64,000 nt of DNA, taken from contig OX411549.1 in NCBI GenBank assembly GCA_948146395.1, positions 38,983,692 through 39,047,691 on the forward strand, in the 5' to 3' direction. The stretch comes from Fragum whitleyi (lineage: Eukaryota > Mollusca > Bivalvia > Cardiida > Cardiidae). The translations under genes and the position numbers were made by a program. Below the pieces are notes generated by a model. The model was not told where the DNA came from. It saw nothing but the letters and a program-made list of their open reading frames with translations, and ran no database searches. Positions 46,891 to 57,852 of this stretch are shown piece by piece; positions within the stretch are counted from its first letter, which is position 1, and each line of letters opens with the position of its first letter.

Positions 46891-47924
46891 CAGGTGATCT
46901 AAAATGATGACATTCATTAAAATGATATTAGATATAAAGTCTATGACTACCGGTTGTGTTTTACTAGTGCAAGAGTTGGATAAATTGCCTTTATCATTAT
47001 TTACATGTAGGCCCCCTATAAGACAAAGTCAGATAACGAAACATTTATTCTGCGTTATTAATGAACTGGCAGGGCGTGGCTTAGCCGTGACGTAATTTGG
47101 CGAGTTTACTTTTCAATATTTTTGGTTCTTTCAAAATTGAGTCCATAATTAATCTTAACGCGTGCAAATAAGTGTATCCAAAAACCAGAGGCTTCACGTG
47201 CTTAGAGAAAGTGAACATAATTCATCGTTGGGTTACCAAAGCCTCGTAGCTTCAGCTTGGACAAGCTGAAGTTACGAGATTTTGGTACCAACCCTATGAT
47301 TAAATGCTTTAAGTTATTTATGTCGACTGTTTATAGAAGTAAGTAGTTGTAAATAAAAGCTGGTTTACCTTAACCTTAAGTGCAACGACCCATTTATTAG
47401 GCTCCGACCTGCCAGGGCATTTATAGTGGACAATACCAGTTTTTGGAATACATGTGTATATTTATACAGGGACGATAGATGCTATTCTCCATACTTCTAA
47501 AATTCAAGACGCATACAGTGTATTTCGGTAATTATCAGCTAATAGACTAAAAAATTAGAGTGTTTCTTTCAATGAAATTTCAAACAGGTTTGGTAAACAG
47601 ATATATATTTCCTTAAAATCAAAAGGCGAGAATAGAATATAATTGCTCCCCGAAAGACTACTTGTCCCAAGGAATTACGATTCAGATATATTTTTATGTA
47701 GGTTTTCTAAATAAAATAATATGGTTTCCTTTTTTACTTCGGACTGAATTAAAATTATTTGACAATTGATTTTTATAAAAGATAGTACGTATTTTCTTAG
47801 ACTGGTAACACTATCAACTATAAATATAGCCGGCTTTATTGAAGTTGGCGGTGGGACAAGTCTAGGATTTTCGATTGTGTCAAATTAATAAATGTTTGAA
47901 AAACATTGAAAATTGTTTTGTTTA

Positions 47925-48240
47925 TTGTTTGTTTGAATCGGATTGAACGCCGCTTTCAACAATCTTTCGCGGCGTCTAGAGCACCGAACAATGGATTTCT
48001 GGCATTGCTCATACTAGCTGCAATAATGTATCCCTCTCTCTGATATGCTGCCGATCCCACATCAGACTATCAAAAGGGATGGGGGTACGTTATCGCAACT
48101 ATGCTCATACCAGTTTTACCATTAAATTCTAACCTGGCCTCTAGATGATATCCCACATAGGTCTTCGATTTTGGGTCGAACCCGGGACCTATTTAAGACT
48201 GTCGAACGCGCTACCAATTGCGCTTTGACGGCGGCTCTTG
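47925..48240 (-). mobile_element. tRNA-derived SINE
   Basis: On the minus strand the head is strongly tRNA-like: CAAAGCGCAATTGGTAGCGC (A box) and CCCGGGTTCGACCC (B box, 48173-48186). The body contains CGCCGCTTTCAACAATC, shared with 27225-27520, and ends in a TTTGTTTG run. Confidence 0.82.
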
Positions 48241-48272
48241 TAATGTTTAATTAGAAATTCAAGTTCATATAA

Positions 48273-48532
48273 GTGACCCGTCATGCGAAAAGGGACCATC
48301 CGGGAACTCCGTTAAATAAACATTTGAAAAAGAGATTGGTCAAAGAACAGGTCAACCAAAGGTCGCATTTCAAAATTTTTTTCATAAGAAGATAGATTTA
48401 TCATTCTACATTCAGAAAATAAGCTCAGCGCGAAAAATTTCGACCCTAGTCAGCCTGCGCAAAACGCGCAGTCTGACTAGGGTCGACACTTTACGCACTA
48501 CACAGATAGTCCCTTTTCGCGTGACGGGTCAC
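48273..48532. mobile_element. GTGACCCGTCA MITE abutting gene 2 exon 2
   Basis: The ends GTGACCCGTCATGCGAAAAG and CTTTTCGCGTGACGGGTCAC are near-perfect inverted repeats. Near the right side a second hairpin is formed by CGACCCTAGTCAG / CTGACTAGGGTCG. It leaves only 23 bases, containing CCTTTTTCACAG, before the exon. Confidence 0.88.
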
Positions 48533-48555
48533 ATATCGATCAACCTTTTTCACAG

Positions 48556-49401
48556 GCAGACTGTAGACCACGTTTTTGCCCAGAGGGTCAGAAGTATCTC
48601 GAAAAGAAATGCCAGTATCTTGGCGAAAAATGGTACTTTAAGATGCTACGGATAAACGTTAAACTTGTAGTACCAATAACCTACAAGAAGATACTTTCTA
48701 CAGATTGCTTTTATGGTAATGGTTCATCTGATACAACAGTTTTTCTCCACCGACATGGGCTGCAAGATTCGCAACTGACGCTTTCCTACAACCTAGCTAG
48801 TGATAACAAGACCATAAACTTCTTTCTAGCTATGTTGTACTATGAAAGACGAACTATCGAGCCAAAAGCATTCATGGAAAAGTTGAAGATATCATTGCGG
48901 TCATCCTGGAGATTATATATGAACAAGAAGGTATTCATTCTAAAGCCACAGTTAAATCGTTTCCTTCGCTATGAGGAAATATCCTATGAAGTTACAAATA
49001 CCCATCTCCCAGATTCATTCAAACGTATAGAATATTTGAGTAATGTGAATGATAACAAAATTACGGAGGAAGTGATACGTTTTGCAACTGGCAGAAAATC
49101 CGTCTACGAAATAGAGAAAGAGAAAGGGGCATTTTTTATTACAAAATTGTTTTTCTGTAATCTGGTAGGGCTTAAGGACCATGAATTCGAAGATCATTAT
49201 GTGTTATTAGTAATGAATAATGGAACCGATTTCTTTGCTGACGGTGAGTTTACATGGGTTTATACACAAGGCCAATTGCAAAAGCCTTTCATTTGTTCAT
49301 ATGATCTTCCGGCACTTTCGGGATGTTCATTCCTGGGGCTCATTTATGGTGGTCAACTTCTTGTTGCCATTTTGATACTAATGTTTATCGGCGCTGGTTA
49401 A
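48556..49401 (+). CDS. SMB-like receptor ectodomain protein 2, terminal coding exon
   Basis: Codes residues 315-595 in phase 0 after TTTTTCACAG. It opens with A-D-CRPRFCPEGQKYL and keeps the blocks LTLSYNLAS, KPQLNRFLRYEE, FFITKLFFCNLVGL, DGEFTWV and FICSYDLPAL found in gene 1. The C-terminus differs: small residues (LSGCS), a short spacer, then a terminal hydrophobic stretch (QLLVAILILMFIGAG) with no charged tail before the stop. That layout is typical of a GPI-attachment signal, though a terminal membrane helix is possible. As in gene 1 there is no seven-helix domain. An inverted MITE starts about 40 bp after the stop. Confidence 0.87.
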   Translation, partial: ADCRPRFCPEGQKYLEKKCQYLGEKWYFKMLRINVKLVVPITYKKILSTDCFYGNGSSDTTVFLHRHGLQDSQLTLSYNLASDNKTINFFLAMLYYERRTIEPKAFMEKLKISLRSSWRLYMNKKVFILKPQLNRFLRYEEISYEVTNTHLPDSFKRIEYLSNVNDNKITEEVIRFATGRKSVYEIEKEKGAFFITKLFFCNLVGLKDHEFEDHYVLLVMNNGTDFFADGEFTWVYTQGQLQKPFICSYDLPALSGCSFLGLIYGGQLLVAILILMFIGAG

Positions 49402-49439
49402 GTAAGATATTGATAAAACAACGTTATACAAATATACAT

Positions 49440-49691
49440 TTATAATATGCCTTCAGTCGCGGGAGAGAAAAACCGCGTTGATTTTTTTATATTTCACTGA
49501 TGTAATTACAATAGTGGAATAATTATGCAAATGAGCTAAGAACGAGTAGCAACTTCATATTTTGGTAAAGAAAATGACGTCATAATGGATTGCATTACGT
49601 CAGTTCGCAACCGACGTTTAAATGTTTTGCGAAAAAACTTGAATCGATAAATATCGTAATTTCCTTTCACAAAAAAATGGGTCATATCATG
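49440..49691 (-). mobile_element. TATAATATGACC MITE, downstream of gene 2
   Basis: Reverse-oriented relative of 43749-44008. Shared words include TCGCGGGAG, TAGTGGAATAATTATGCAAA, AATGACGTCATAATGG and the end GGGTCATATCATGA. Confidence 0.75.
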
Positions 49692-50384
49692 AAAAGATTA
49701 TCAAATTTGTGCTCGCCACAGCCTTCGTTTTAAAGCTTCTCTTTCACAGTTTTCATAGAAAAAATACAAACCTTGTTCTAAGTTTTGGAAATGTGTGTAT
49801 TTTTAGACAATTAATAATGATCCAAGGGCATCTGCACTAAAAATAACAAGATCAGTAGGGGATCCAGTCTATTTATTTCAAGTCTATAAATTACACAATT
49901 GTTACTTTCTGTGAATAATCTTTCATCTTTGCTTATAATGATATGAAGTTTCAAGCTGTCAAATACTTTTACCTTTATCTTTGAATGAATAATACAAGCA
50001 TGTGGTATACAGATGCGAAAATAGTTGACTTGAAATTGATGAAATATTTTTAAGGCGTTAGTAGATGCTTTATTTTCCAGAATGATTTTTTGCTAAATTC
50101 AGGAATATCAGTCGTTCTTTCCACGCATTACCAGGTTGAATCTTATAATTTAAAGGCTTCAACATAATGAAGTTGTTACTTCCAATTAATTTAATGAAAA
50201 TTTTCAAAAATCACATTTTCCTGATCTGTGAAAGACAAGTTTTAATCTGTAAATAGTTGACTCATTTAATAAATTTGGAATTCAATGACCACTCATTTAA
50301 TATCCTCTAAATATACTTTGGAAGTTTTGAGATAAAATCCATAAGTAGTGAAATGTTAAAGTTCAAGTAATGAGTTTTTCAACC
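49692..50384. other. No gene recognised
   Basis: AT-rich non-coding DNA. It could include the gene 2 3' UTR (an AATAAA is near 50270). Confidence 0.45.
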
Positions 50385-50900
50385 AAATTTAATGCTGCTA
50401 CTATTAACAAAAGAAAACAGTTTGCCACGCTAAACAATCTATCAAATTGAAGCTGTAGATGAGCATAAGTTACTGCACAACATTAGAGGCTCGATCTGAT
50501 AACAGAATAGCCAAACCACTATTGAAAAGGGATATTTTGTTCAAAACCAACAACTTTATTACGACTGGTTGACATTTGCCTAAATTTGAACAGAATGTAG
50601 ACAAATGTTCCTACTGGGTACTACTACAATCTTAGATATAAAACTCAGACTCAAAAGGTTCCTTTGCAAGAATCCATTTTTGACAACATACATGTCAAAC
50701 CGGTTAGGTCTGTTTTGAAAATAGATGTTAGGTATGGTGCAACATCACACCATAATATTGTGTCATATTTTCTGCAATCTTTTTTATAATTACAATTTTT
50801 TGAGTTCAATTATCAAAAATTAATAACTATATTTTTCATTTCGTAACATAGAAATTGATTTATTGCTAAACAACGTTACAGGTATATAAACTATTAAAGT
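50385..50900 (-). repeat. 500-bp dispersed repeat, inverted copy
   Basis: Reverse complement of 28690-29260, with the same word order (CCAAATTTAATGCTGC to ACCGGTTAGGTCTG and on). It is followed by a decayed MITE that also accompanies the forward copy. Confidence 0.75.
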
Positions 50901-51109
50901 TTATTGATGTTGTGATAACACACCATACATTACATATTTCTACATGTTTACAAAATCAGAATGACATACAGTATATGCCATATGTGTTTATAAAAAAAAG
51001 GAAAAATAGATAGCTTGCATAACTACGTTTTGGGTCTGAGTTTTATACCAACGGTTGTAGTAGTACCTTGGTAGTACTGATTGTACTTTGTGAGATATGA
51101 TCCAATTTT

Positions 51110-51300
51110 ATCCAACATCATGCAGATGATATTCTGTACAAAATGACCCTCTACCGCTATAGCTATGGCAGTCTTATGTTGCTGAACTGAATGTGCTCAT
51201 AAAACGCTTCATTTTGATATATAATATATCTTGATATACAGCTTATTCTTGGCAAATGAAGTGCCCTTAAAATTCGGTCTCAAACACTTTACATGAACCT
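51110..51300 (+). mobile_element. GGTTCATGTAAAGTGTTTGAG MITE, diverged copy
   Basis: TTCTGTACAAAATGACCCTC, CTATGGCAGTCTTATGTTGC, AAATGAAGTGCCCTTAAAAT and CAAACACTTTACATGAACC match the complete copy at 55486-55710. The left terminus is lost. Confidence 0.75.
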
Positions 51301-52168
51301 TAATGTATATACAGATGGCTCTATCATTCATGCATATCAATGAGGCAATATATATATATAACATGTATTAGTGAAAATATCTAACGAGGTAAGGGGAATT
51401 GATACTTGTCGAGGCTCTGATCATTTTTTTTCTCCATAGAATGCAATAAGAACGTATTATATTTATTTTATAATCTCTATTTGTCTTATTTTTGTCGATG
51501 TTTCTAACAGAAATACAAGTTTCTAAAAATAACTACATTATGTCATTGTTCTAAAAAAACCATGCGATATCATCAAAAATATCATATAAATTGTTATCAC
51601 ACGGATTTTTGTTTAGTTATAAGATAAATAAAAAAAACAACCACAAGGTAAATTTTTTAGCTTATCGCCCATCAGCCCCTTACTTCAGAGTTTTATTAAG
51701 ATCCTCGATGAAACTATAATAGCCAGTTAATGATTGTAAACGCCCGTCAAAAGACGAGACGTATTATTGAATCAGCCATGGCGTCCGGTCGTTCGGTCGA
51801 CGTAAACTGCTTTGTCAGGAGCATAACTGTCACCTTACGTCCTTGACTTGAAACATGGTAGTTATATTACTCTAATGATTACACAGTGTACAAGAACGGT
51901 AACTCCTCATTGTTTGTTTTTAGTTATCCCCCTTCATTGTTTTTCAACGTTGGTTTTTTTCCGGAGCATATGCCTGAAAATATAAGTAAAAAAGCTTATG
52001 TTCATGTTGATTTTAATAGTCTTTTTTTACACTTAACAAATTCACAAGACTGTACACTTTTAAAGCTTTGATCTTGAGACTTAATTGGTGGATAGATCTT
52101 ATATAGGTAAAGTGGCGTGCAAAATAACCGTATTTCTAGATAATTTAATTGTTGATTTAATTCCCTCT

Positions 52169-52203
<35 letters not shown>

Positions 52204-53290
52204 CATACTTGGATTTTTTACGGAGCACATCTCTGCATCACAATAGCCAGAACTGAACATTATGAATTTAATTTTAAGATTAAAATTACCCCCAAGTCGA
52301 CATATAGAAGTGTGACAGGCGTAACGTTTTGGTACATTGTTTATTGTTTCGTAAATAAGTAAATGAGTCAATGAATAAAGTCAGAAAGGGAGGGGTTGTT
52401 ATGTGCAAAAGGGAAAATTCGAGGTGGAGCCCGATGATTTTGATTTGCATATAACTACCCCCTCATCAAACTATTTTCATGGACACAGTAACGCGAAAAT
52501 TAAATTATATCTAATTGTATAATAACACGATCATACAATCACAATTCCAAAATTGGTTTTATTACCCTTTTCTGGATGTAAAAAAGTCTTTAAACATTTT
52601 CCAGATGAAAAATTAATGAAAAAGCATTGCTATTGACGTTGGCAGAAATTTTCAGAGAGCAAAGCGCATCATTTAGCACTAGGGTTTTATACCGTCAAAC
52701 CATAAGTTCCCTTTAAAGTTGACTTTGAGTATTATTTATAGGCGGAACTATCTGTGAACACAGTACATTCAAAGACATATGAATTTTACTGCGAATAAAG
52801 TTCTATGTAATTTCCTTACTATTTCGTATATGAGTTTAACGCCATCGTCTTATGATAAGTTTTAATCAAGTTTAATCAATTGTTCGTTGTTTTATTAAAT
52901 ATCTTAAACGTATTAAACCTTCATGCTCATGACGCAATGCTAACCACTTGCGAAAATACACGCTTTTATCGAAATTATCCCAACTTCAGTATCATAACTT
53001 GTCCATTTGTTTTTCGTATCAAAGGTAATAAAACTAGTTTAGACACAAAAAAGTGAACTGAAACTATGTTCAGGATTGCGATCACGTTAAAATGGTTTTG
53101 ACTATCATTTGGATAGTACTTTTGACTAAAGCAGGGACGAGTAAATTTTGTACCCGGATATCCGGGGTCTCGTTTCCTGTGTGTACTCGAGTACCCGATG
53201 ATTACTGTCCATATATTTATTCTATCAACAAAATACAAAGACGGGTCCAGAATTTCTGTAAAGGGCGTTCGGACATACATATTTCGACAC
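51301..53290. other. No gene recognised; contains a 34-base poly-T
   Basis: AT-rich DNA with a pure T run at 52170-52203. On the minus strand the resulting lysine frame is an artefact. No coding exon is visible. Confidence 0.5.
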
Positions 53291-53700
53291 TGGTGCGGAT
53301 CGATCGGGAACTCTCGGCGATTCTACGGAATAGACCTCGGGAATAATACGGGCGCAGCCACGAAAGCGCGCCATTTCTTTCGTGGGTTTATATGACGTCA
53401 CAAACATCATCGATCCCACTTAGAAGGACGTTGCAGAAAACAAAATCAACGTAAGAATAAAAGAGGGCATATCATAGTTTGATTTAAGAACGCAAGTTTT
53501 AACAGCGTTTTGTCATCAAATCTTAATTAGGCCAGACGATCGGAAAGAATTTCAAAAATGTGATTTTCTTCAAGCGTAGTAAGTAACCGAAGTAACATCA
53601 GAGGCCAAATTACCTAAACATGACCCAAAAGTACTACACTTACGTCCGAGGTAATTTCCAAATTACGGGAAGGTCCGAGTGATGTTCCGACGGGGTTGCA
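53291..53700 (-). repeat. CRE/hairpin repeat, copy 3
   Basis: Reverse-oriented relative of 3880-4760: GGCGATTCTACGGAATAGAC, TATATGACGTCACAAAC, a decayed hairpin (53490-53530) and CACTTACGTCCGAGGTAATT appear in mirrored order. Confidence 0.75.
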
Positions 53701-55430
53701 GATGTTGCGAGTATGTGACTCACGAATAAATAGCCAGGATAATCAAATCTATCTGATGTCATTTCGTGGGACTATCTGGAAATCAACTTCAGAAAAGAAA
53801 TGAAGATGGCTTTAAACCATCTTCAATACTTTTCTGAGGTTGATCTCCAAAGGTTCACAGTGCTGTTACAAAAGTCTGGTAATTAGTTATGATCCAGGAC
53901 CCGGGTTGGAACGTTACTAAATACGTGCACATTCACGTGTATTAAAATGATTTGTTCTGTTGAGCCTGAAGTCTGGTATAATTTGAAACCAATAAAAAGG
54001 AATAAATTGGCAATTAAAGTAGATTATTACCATATGTGCTCCTTAATAAATCACAATGATGAGGAAATGGGGTAAATTGTCGATTTAAATTACCTATTTG
54101 GCATAAATTACTAATTTTACGATTACTTTATACCGATTTTTTGTCTTTTATAAGTGGTAGACCGAAAAAATATCTCATTAAGCCGTTTTATTTGGATTAT
54201 TATTTTTATATTAGTAAGTTTTGTTTTTTTTTTTTTCTCTCAGTATTTTTTTTTCGATTTTAATAGATACCAAAGGAGAAGTCTTAACGTGTGTCATGAC
54301 ACGCAACGAAACGCAATATCAAACGATCTTACTCCAAAAACCAAATGATTAGTCTTTTCCTATAATGCATAAATAAGACAAAATGTGAAAATTTTAGGAC
54401 AAATTAATCTTAAAGCGCGTCATTTTGAGCATGACTGCTACGCGACGTTCATGATGACATCACCTTATGGGCTCCGCTTAGATGACGTCAAATATGGTGA
54501 AAGGAACGAAAACTGGTAATCTGTTTTTGATTATCTCACTGGTAGAGCTGTGACTTTATCAAAATGATAATCTACCGTTATTTCTCGGATAAACCACCGC
54601 AAAGAATTAAAGAAAAAAAATCTGATCTACATGCCTGGGGTCGCATTGAAGGATACCATGTTGTATGATTTAAAAGGGCAATTCATGATTTACTATGAAA
54701 GTAAGAATGACAAGCATTCCTGATAACATATTCCATATCAAAGAACTGAAAGTACTGAAAACTAGCAAAGCATTGATATTTTAGTAATCTTCCCTTTAAA
54801 AATTATTATGTTAAAAAATCAGGGTTAGAATGAAGCGAGAAGTTAAAAAGCATACTTTCGAATGAGTTCTTATTTGAATATAGTTCAACCAAGTGACCGT
54901 ACATTGTAGAGTACATAGTGAAAATTCTGGTCTAGGCACACTTTGCACACATGAGACTTCTTTGAAATCCACATTCCAATACACTGTACAACAGTGAGTT
55001 TGAAAAATTTCTCATAAATCCCGATTTTTCTTTCCTTTTTTTCAGTTCAAATGTTCTCATTTTCTAATTGAGTCCCCTTTCTGACATAAAAAGATTCTGG
55101 TCTCTGTTCATCTCGGGTGAGCAAAAATTTTCATGTCCCTACGTTTGTATTTCCAGATGAACTTTGCTCTTTCAAAAGGTTTTATCATTTTGAGTGTAAA
55201 CAAAGAAAGTGTCAACAAGTTCCTTTTCTCGTGCTTTCATATGGAATAGTTCAAATTTTAATTCATACGGCTCATCTTATGACCTGACAAACATTACTAT
55301 CCAATATTTATAAATTGTCGCCCCTATGATATAAACATAAAAAGAGTTGATGACGAACGAGGTACGTGGAATATCTAATGATCATACAGCTCACCATAAG
55401 CCAGATTTGCCCTTACGAACTTAAAATATG
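53701..55430. other. No gene recognised
   Basis: AT-rich non-coding DNA, including a small inverted pair near 53790-53840 (CTTCAGAAAAGAAATGAAGATGG-like, imperfect). A G run lies at 55437-55450. Confidence 0.45.
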
Positions 55431-55485
55431 AGGGGTGGGGGGGGGGGGGGTTGAGTTTGCAGACATAGGTATACAACATTAGTGG

Positions 55486-55710
55486 TTAAGGTTCATGTAA
55501 AGTGTTTGAGGTCATGCAGTTGCTTGTTCTGTACAAAATGACCCTTTCCCACAATGTTTTAACTTTACCTGTATAGCTATGGCGATCTTATGTTGCTCAA
55601 CTGCTTGTGCTCAAAAATAGCTTCATTTTGATATACCTTGACATACCACTTTTTCTTAGCTAATGAAGCGCCCTTAAAATTGGGTCTCAAACACTTTACA
55701 TGAACCTTAA
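55486..55710. mobile_element. Complete MITE with perfect 25-bp inverted ends
   Basis: TTAAGGTTCATGTAAAGTGT.. at the left equals the reverse complement of ..ACACTTTACATGAACCTTAA at the right, 25 of 25. If TTAA is the target duplication, this would be piggyBac-like. A TA duplication (Tc1/mariner-like) is the alternative. 225 bp, non-coding. Confidence 0.92.
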
Positions 55711-55853
55711 GCTGCCAGAGGCAGTTTGCACTCATTTGAACTTTGAGGCTTCCTAAAAATTTTGTGTTTTAACTAAAGCCAGGTAAAAACCAACCGCCGC
55801 ATTTTAATTCTTTTCAGTCATATCAGGTCGAGTAAATAACTATAGTATAGGTT

Positions 55854-56102
55854 CCTGGGGCCCGTTTTACTAAACATCTTACGATCATTTTTTGCGCAAG
55901 TCAAAAATTAAAGTTGCTTCTACAGTTGTAACTAGATATGGAATTCTGACATGCAATATCTCATTGAAATCGTCTTCTTAAGACGATTCCAATGAGATAT
56001 TGCAAGGCAGAATCCACCAATGAATGAAAACACCAGATACGATTATTGATTTTGACTTACGATTAATTTTTTCGTAAGATGTTTAGTAAAACGGGCCCCT
56101 GG
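55854..56102. mobile_element. MITE with GGCCCGTTTTACTAAAC ends and 5-bp duplication
   Basis: The element is 55859-56097, flanked by CCTGG on both sides. The ends are GGCCCGTTTTACTAAACATC and GATGTTTAGTAAAACGGGCC. The centre folds too (AATATCTCATTG / CAATGAGATATT). A half copy is in the gene 1 intron. Confidence 0.88.
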
Positions 56103-56175
56103 TACATTCATAACTCTCAACTTTACCAAGCCTATGAAATTGCTTCTGCTTTATGATAAAAGAAAAATCAGAAAT

Positions 56176-56413
56176 GAGCCTGTGCGTGACATTTCCAACA
56201 ATTTGAAATGTTCATGACGTGTAAACATTGAAAGGCCCTGACAGTTACAAACTGTAAATATAGAGTTACCTGTTTGTCTTCAGATACTTAGAGACCTTAT
56301 CTATCCACTAAACGCAGAGTGAAGACTCTGGTCAGACTGTGTGGATGCACAGGCTGGTCAGAGTCTTTGCTTTGCGCACATTTGAAATTGTTGGAAATCT
56401 CACGCACAGGCTC
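56176..56413. mobile_element. MITE with GAGCCTGTGCGTGACATTTC ends
   Basis: Inverted ends of about 30 bp (GAGCCTGTGCGTGACATTTC.. / ..GAAATCTCACGCACAGGCTC). The possible short duplication AAAT flanks both sides. Related to 13775-13990. Confidence 0.85.
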
Positions 56414-56862
56414 AAATTATAACTGAATAGAAATTGAGAAATAAATGCTTTTCGAGAGAGTTCTATCCCAAACTAGCATGGTTGTATAGGTACAGAATTT
56501 GTCCAGCCCGCGAACACTAAAATTTCAAATGGGACCCTGGCTACAGGCCTGCAGCCAAAACTTGTATAAATAACACTTTTACACCTTTGTGTAATTTCTG
56601 TGCCGATTAATATTGAAACCATTAATATATGTATAAATGATGCTTTAGAAAAAAGTCTTGACCCTCAGTGTGGCCTTGACATTTGAGATACGGTAAATAT
56701 ATTCAACTCGATGTGTGGAACGATTCACGTTTGCTAATTTTTGGCATTAACTAAGATTCCTCATTTCGAAAACGACACAAGTAATAAGAAATTAAGTTTT
56801 AAATTGTTTTCTTTTTTTAATTATGACTTGTTCAGTCAATCAATTTCCACTATTTATTTCAA

Positions 56863-56864
56863 AG
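56863..56864 (+). other. Putative splice acceptor before gene 3 start codon
   Basis: CTATTTATTTCAAAG lies 18 nt before the ATG, matching the spacing in the other two genes. The upstream in-frame ATG at 56823 would then be intronic. Confidence 0.5.
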
Positions 56865-56882
56865 GAAGACTTTACGAAGAAG

Positions 56883-57836
56883 ATGGTTGCAAGATTTCTT
56901 TTGCTCGTATCATCAATAATATGTTACATTAGACTAAACTATTTGACGTCACAGAAGTTGGAATTTCCCGCCGATCTACAGACCTGGTGTCCCCATTCGA
57001 GTTTCTGCGACTTGGAACCGGCCAACAGTCACAGCACAGAAAGGAAAGACGTTGAGCCGTGTTGTGCATCTTGTTCCTGCTCCAAAGACTGTGGTCGTAA
57101 AAGAAACTGTTGTAAATATGAATATGATTTCTATAAACTGGACGAGACCCTAGATACCATTTGTAAACAACTTAATGTTTTCACAGACAATGAGTTTCCG
57201 AATGAGCAATTTTTCTACATCATCGACAAATGTCCAAACAGATCGGAAATTTGCAGTTCTACAAATGTATACGACCCAAAAGGTTACTTTCCTGTCTATT
57301 CAAGAGATACCGGAATGCTGTACTACAATGAGGAGTGCGCTTCGTGTCACGAACAGACAAATGTCACACATTTTATTAACATGCTAGCTTGTGATAAAAC
57401 AAACTTTGGGTTCCTTCAAAAATCGACAAAGAGAATGGCTGAATCTGGTTGCACATTGAAACTAATACCACCGAGTGACATTGATCTATCGACAGAAGTA
57501 TGTTACCCTGTTCTAAGAAGAGAATGCAACCCGGTTTACGGGACAGATATCAGTGAATATCAGAACTTATGTCGTTCATTTAATGCTTCTTTCCGACCAA
57601 TAGGCGCCAAAAGGTACGGTAATGTGTATTGTTATTTATGTTCGACTAACCAAAACAGTATTGATGAATATTGGTTGGATAGATACGAATATTGTCCTAT
57701 TGATGAAAACCAGAAGCTGACTGGAAATCACCCATTCTCAGTTATTCTGGGTTCTTATGGAGATCTCCGCGGAGAAGATGACGTCAATTTTGAAGAGAGT
57801 TCTAAACCTCCGATATTCTGCAAAGGTGAAACCAAG
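56883..57836 (+). CDS. SMB-like cysteine-rich receptor ectodomain protein 3, first coding exon (gene runs off window)
   Basis: Codes 318 residues, starting MVARFLLLVSSIICYI, a signal-peptide-like leader. The cysteine cluster (WCPHSSFC, CSCSKDCGRKRNCC) and the blocks DKCPNRSEICS, YFPVYSRDTGMLY, ECASCHEQ, IDLSTEVCYPVL and VYCYLCS follow the same order as in genes 1 and 2. It ends ACCAAG/GTAAGA, phase 0, at the equivalent codon. No CRPxFCPEGQ exon occurs between here and the window end, so either the second exon is more than 6 kb away or the copy is incomplete. A MITE begins about 16 bases into the intron. The exon is fully open, arguing for function. Confidence 0.87.
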
Positions 57837-57852
57837 GTAAGAAGATTCAGTT

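Larger units (their letters stand above)
45180..48555 (+). other. Intron of gene 2 (3376 bp)
   Basis: GTAAGC to TTTTTCACAG, at the same protein position and phase as the gene 1 intron. Contents: a tandem element (46080-46890), a hairpin near 47230-47285 (CTTCAGCTT / AAGCTGAAG), a SINE (47925-48240) and a MITE ending 23 bases before the next exon. Confidence 0.85.

Noticed and set aside
56823..56882. Earlier in-frame ATG of gene 3
   Set aside because: Upstream of the acceptor-like AG at 56863-56864 and without similarity to the other leaders.
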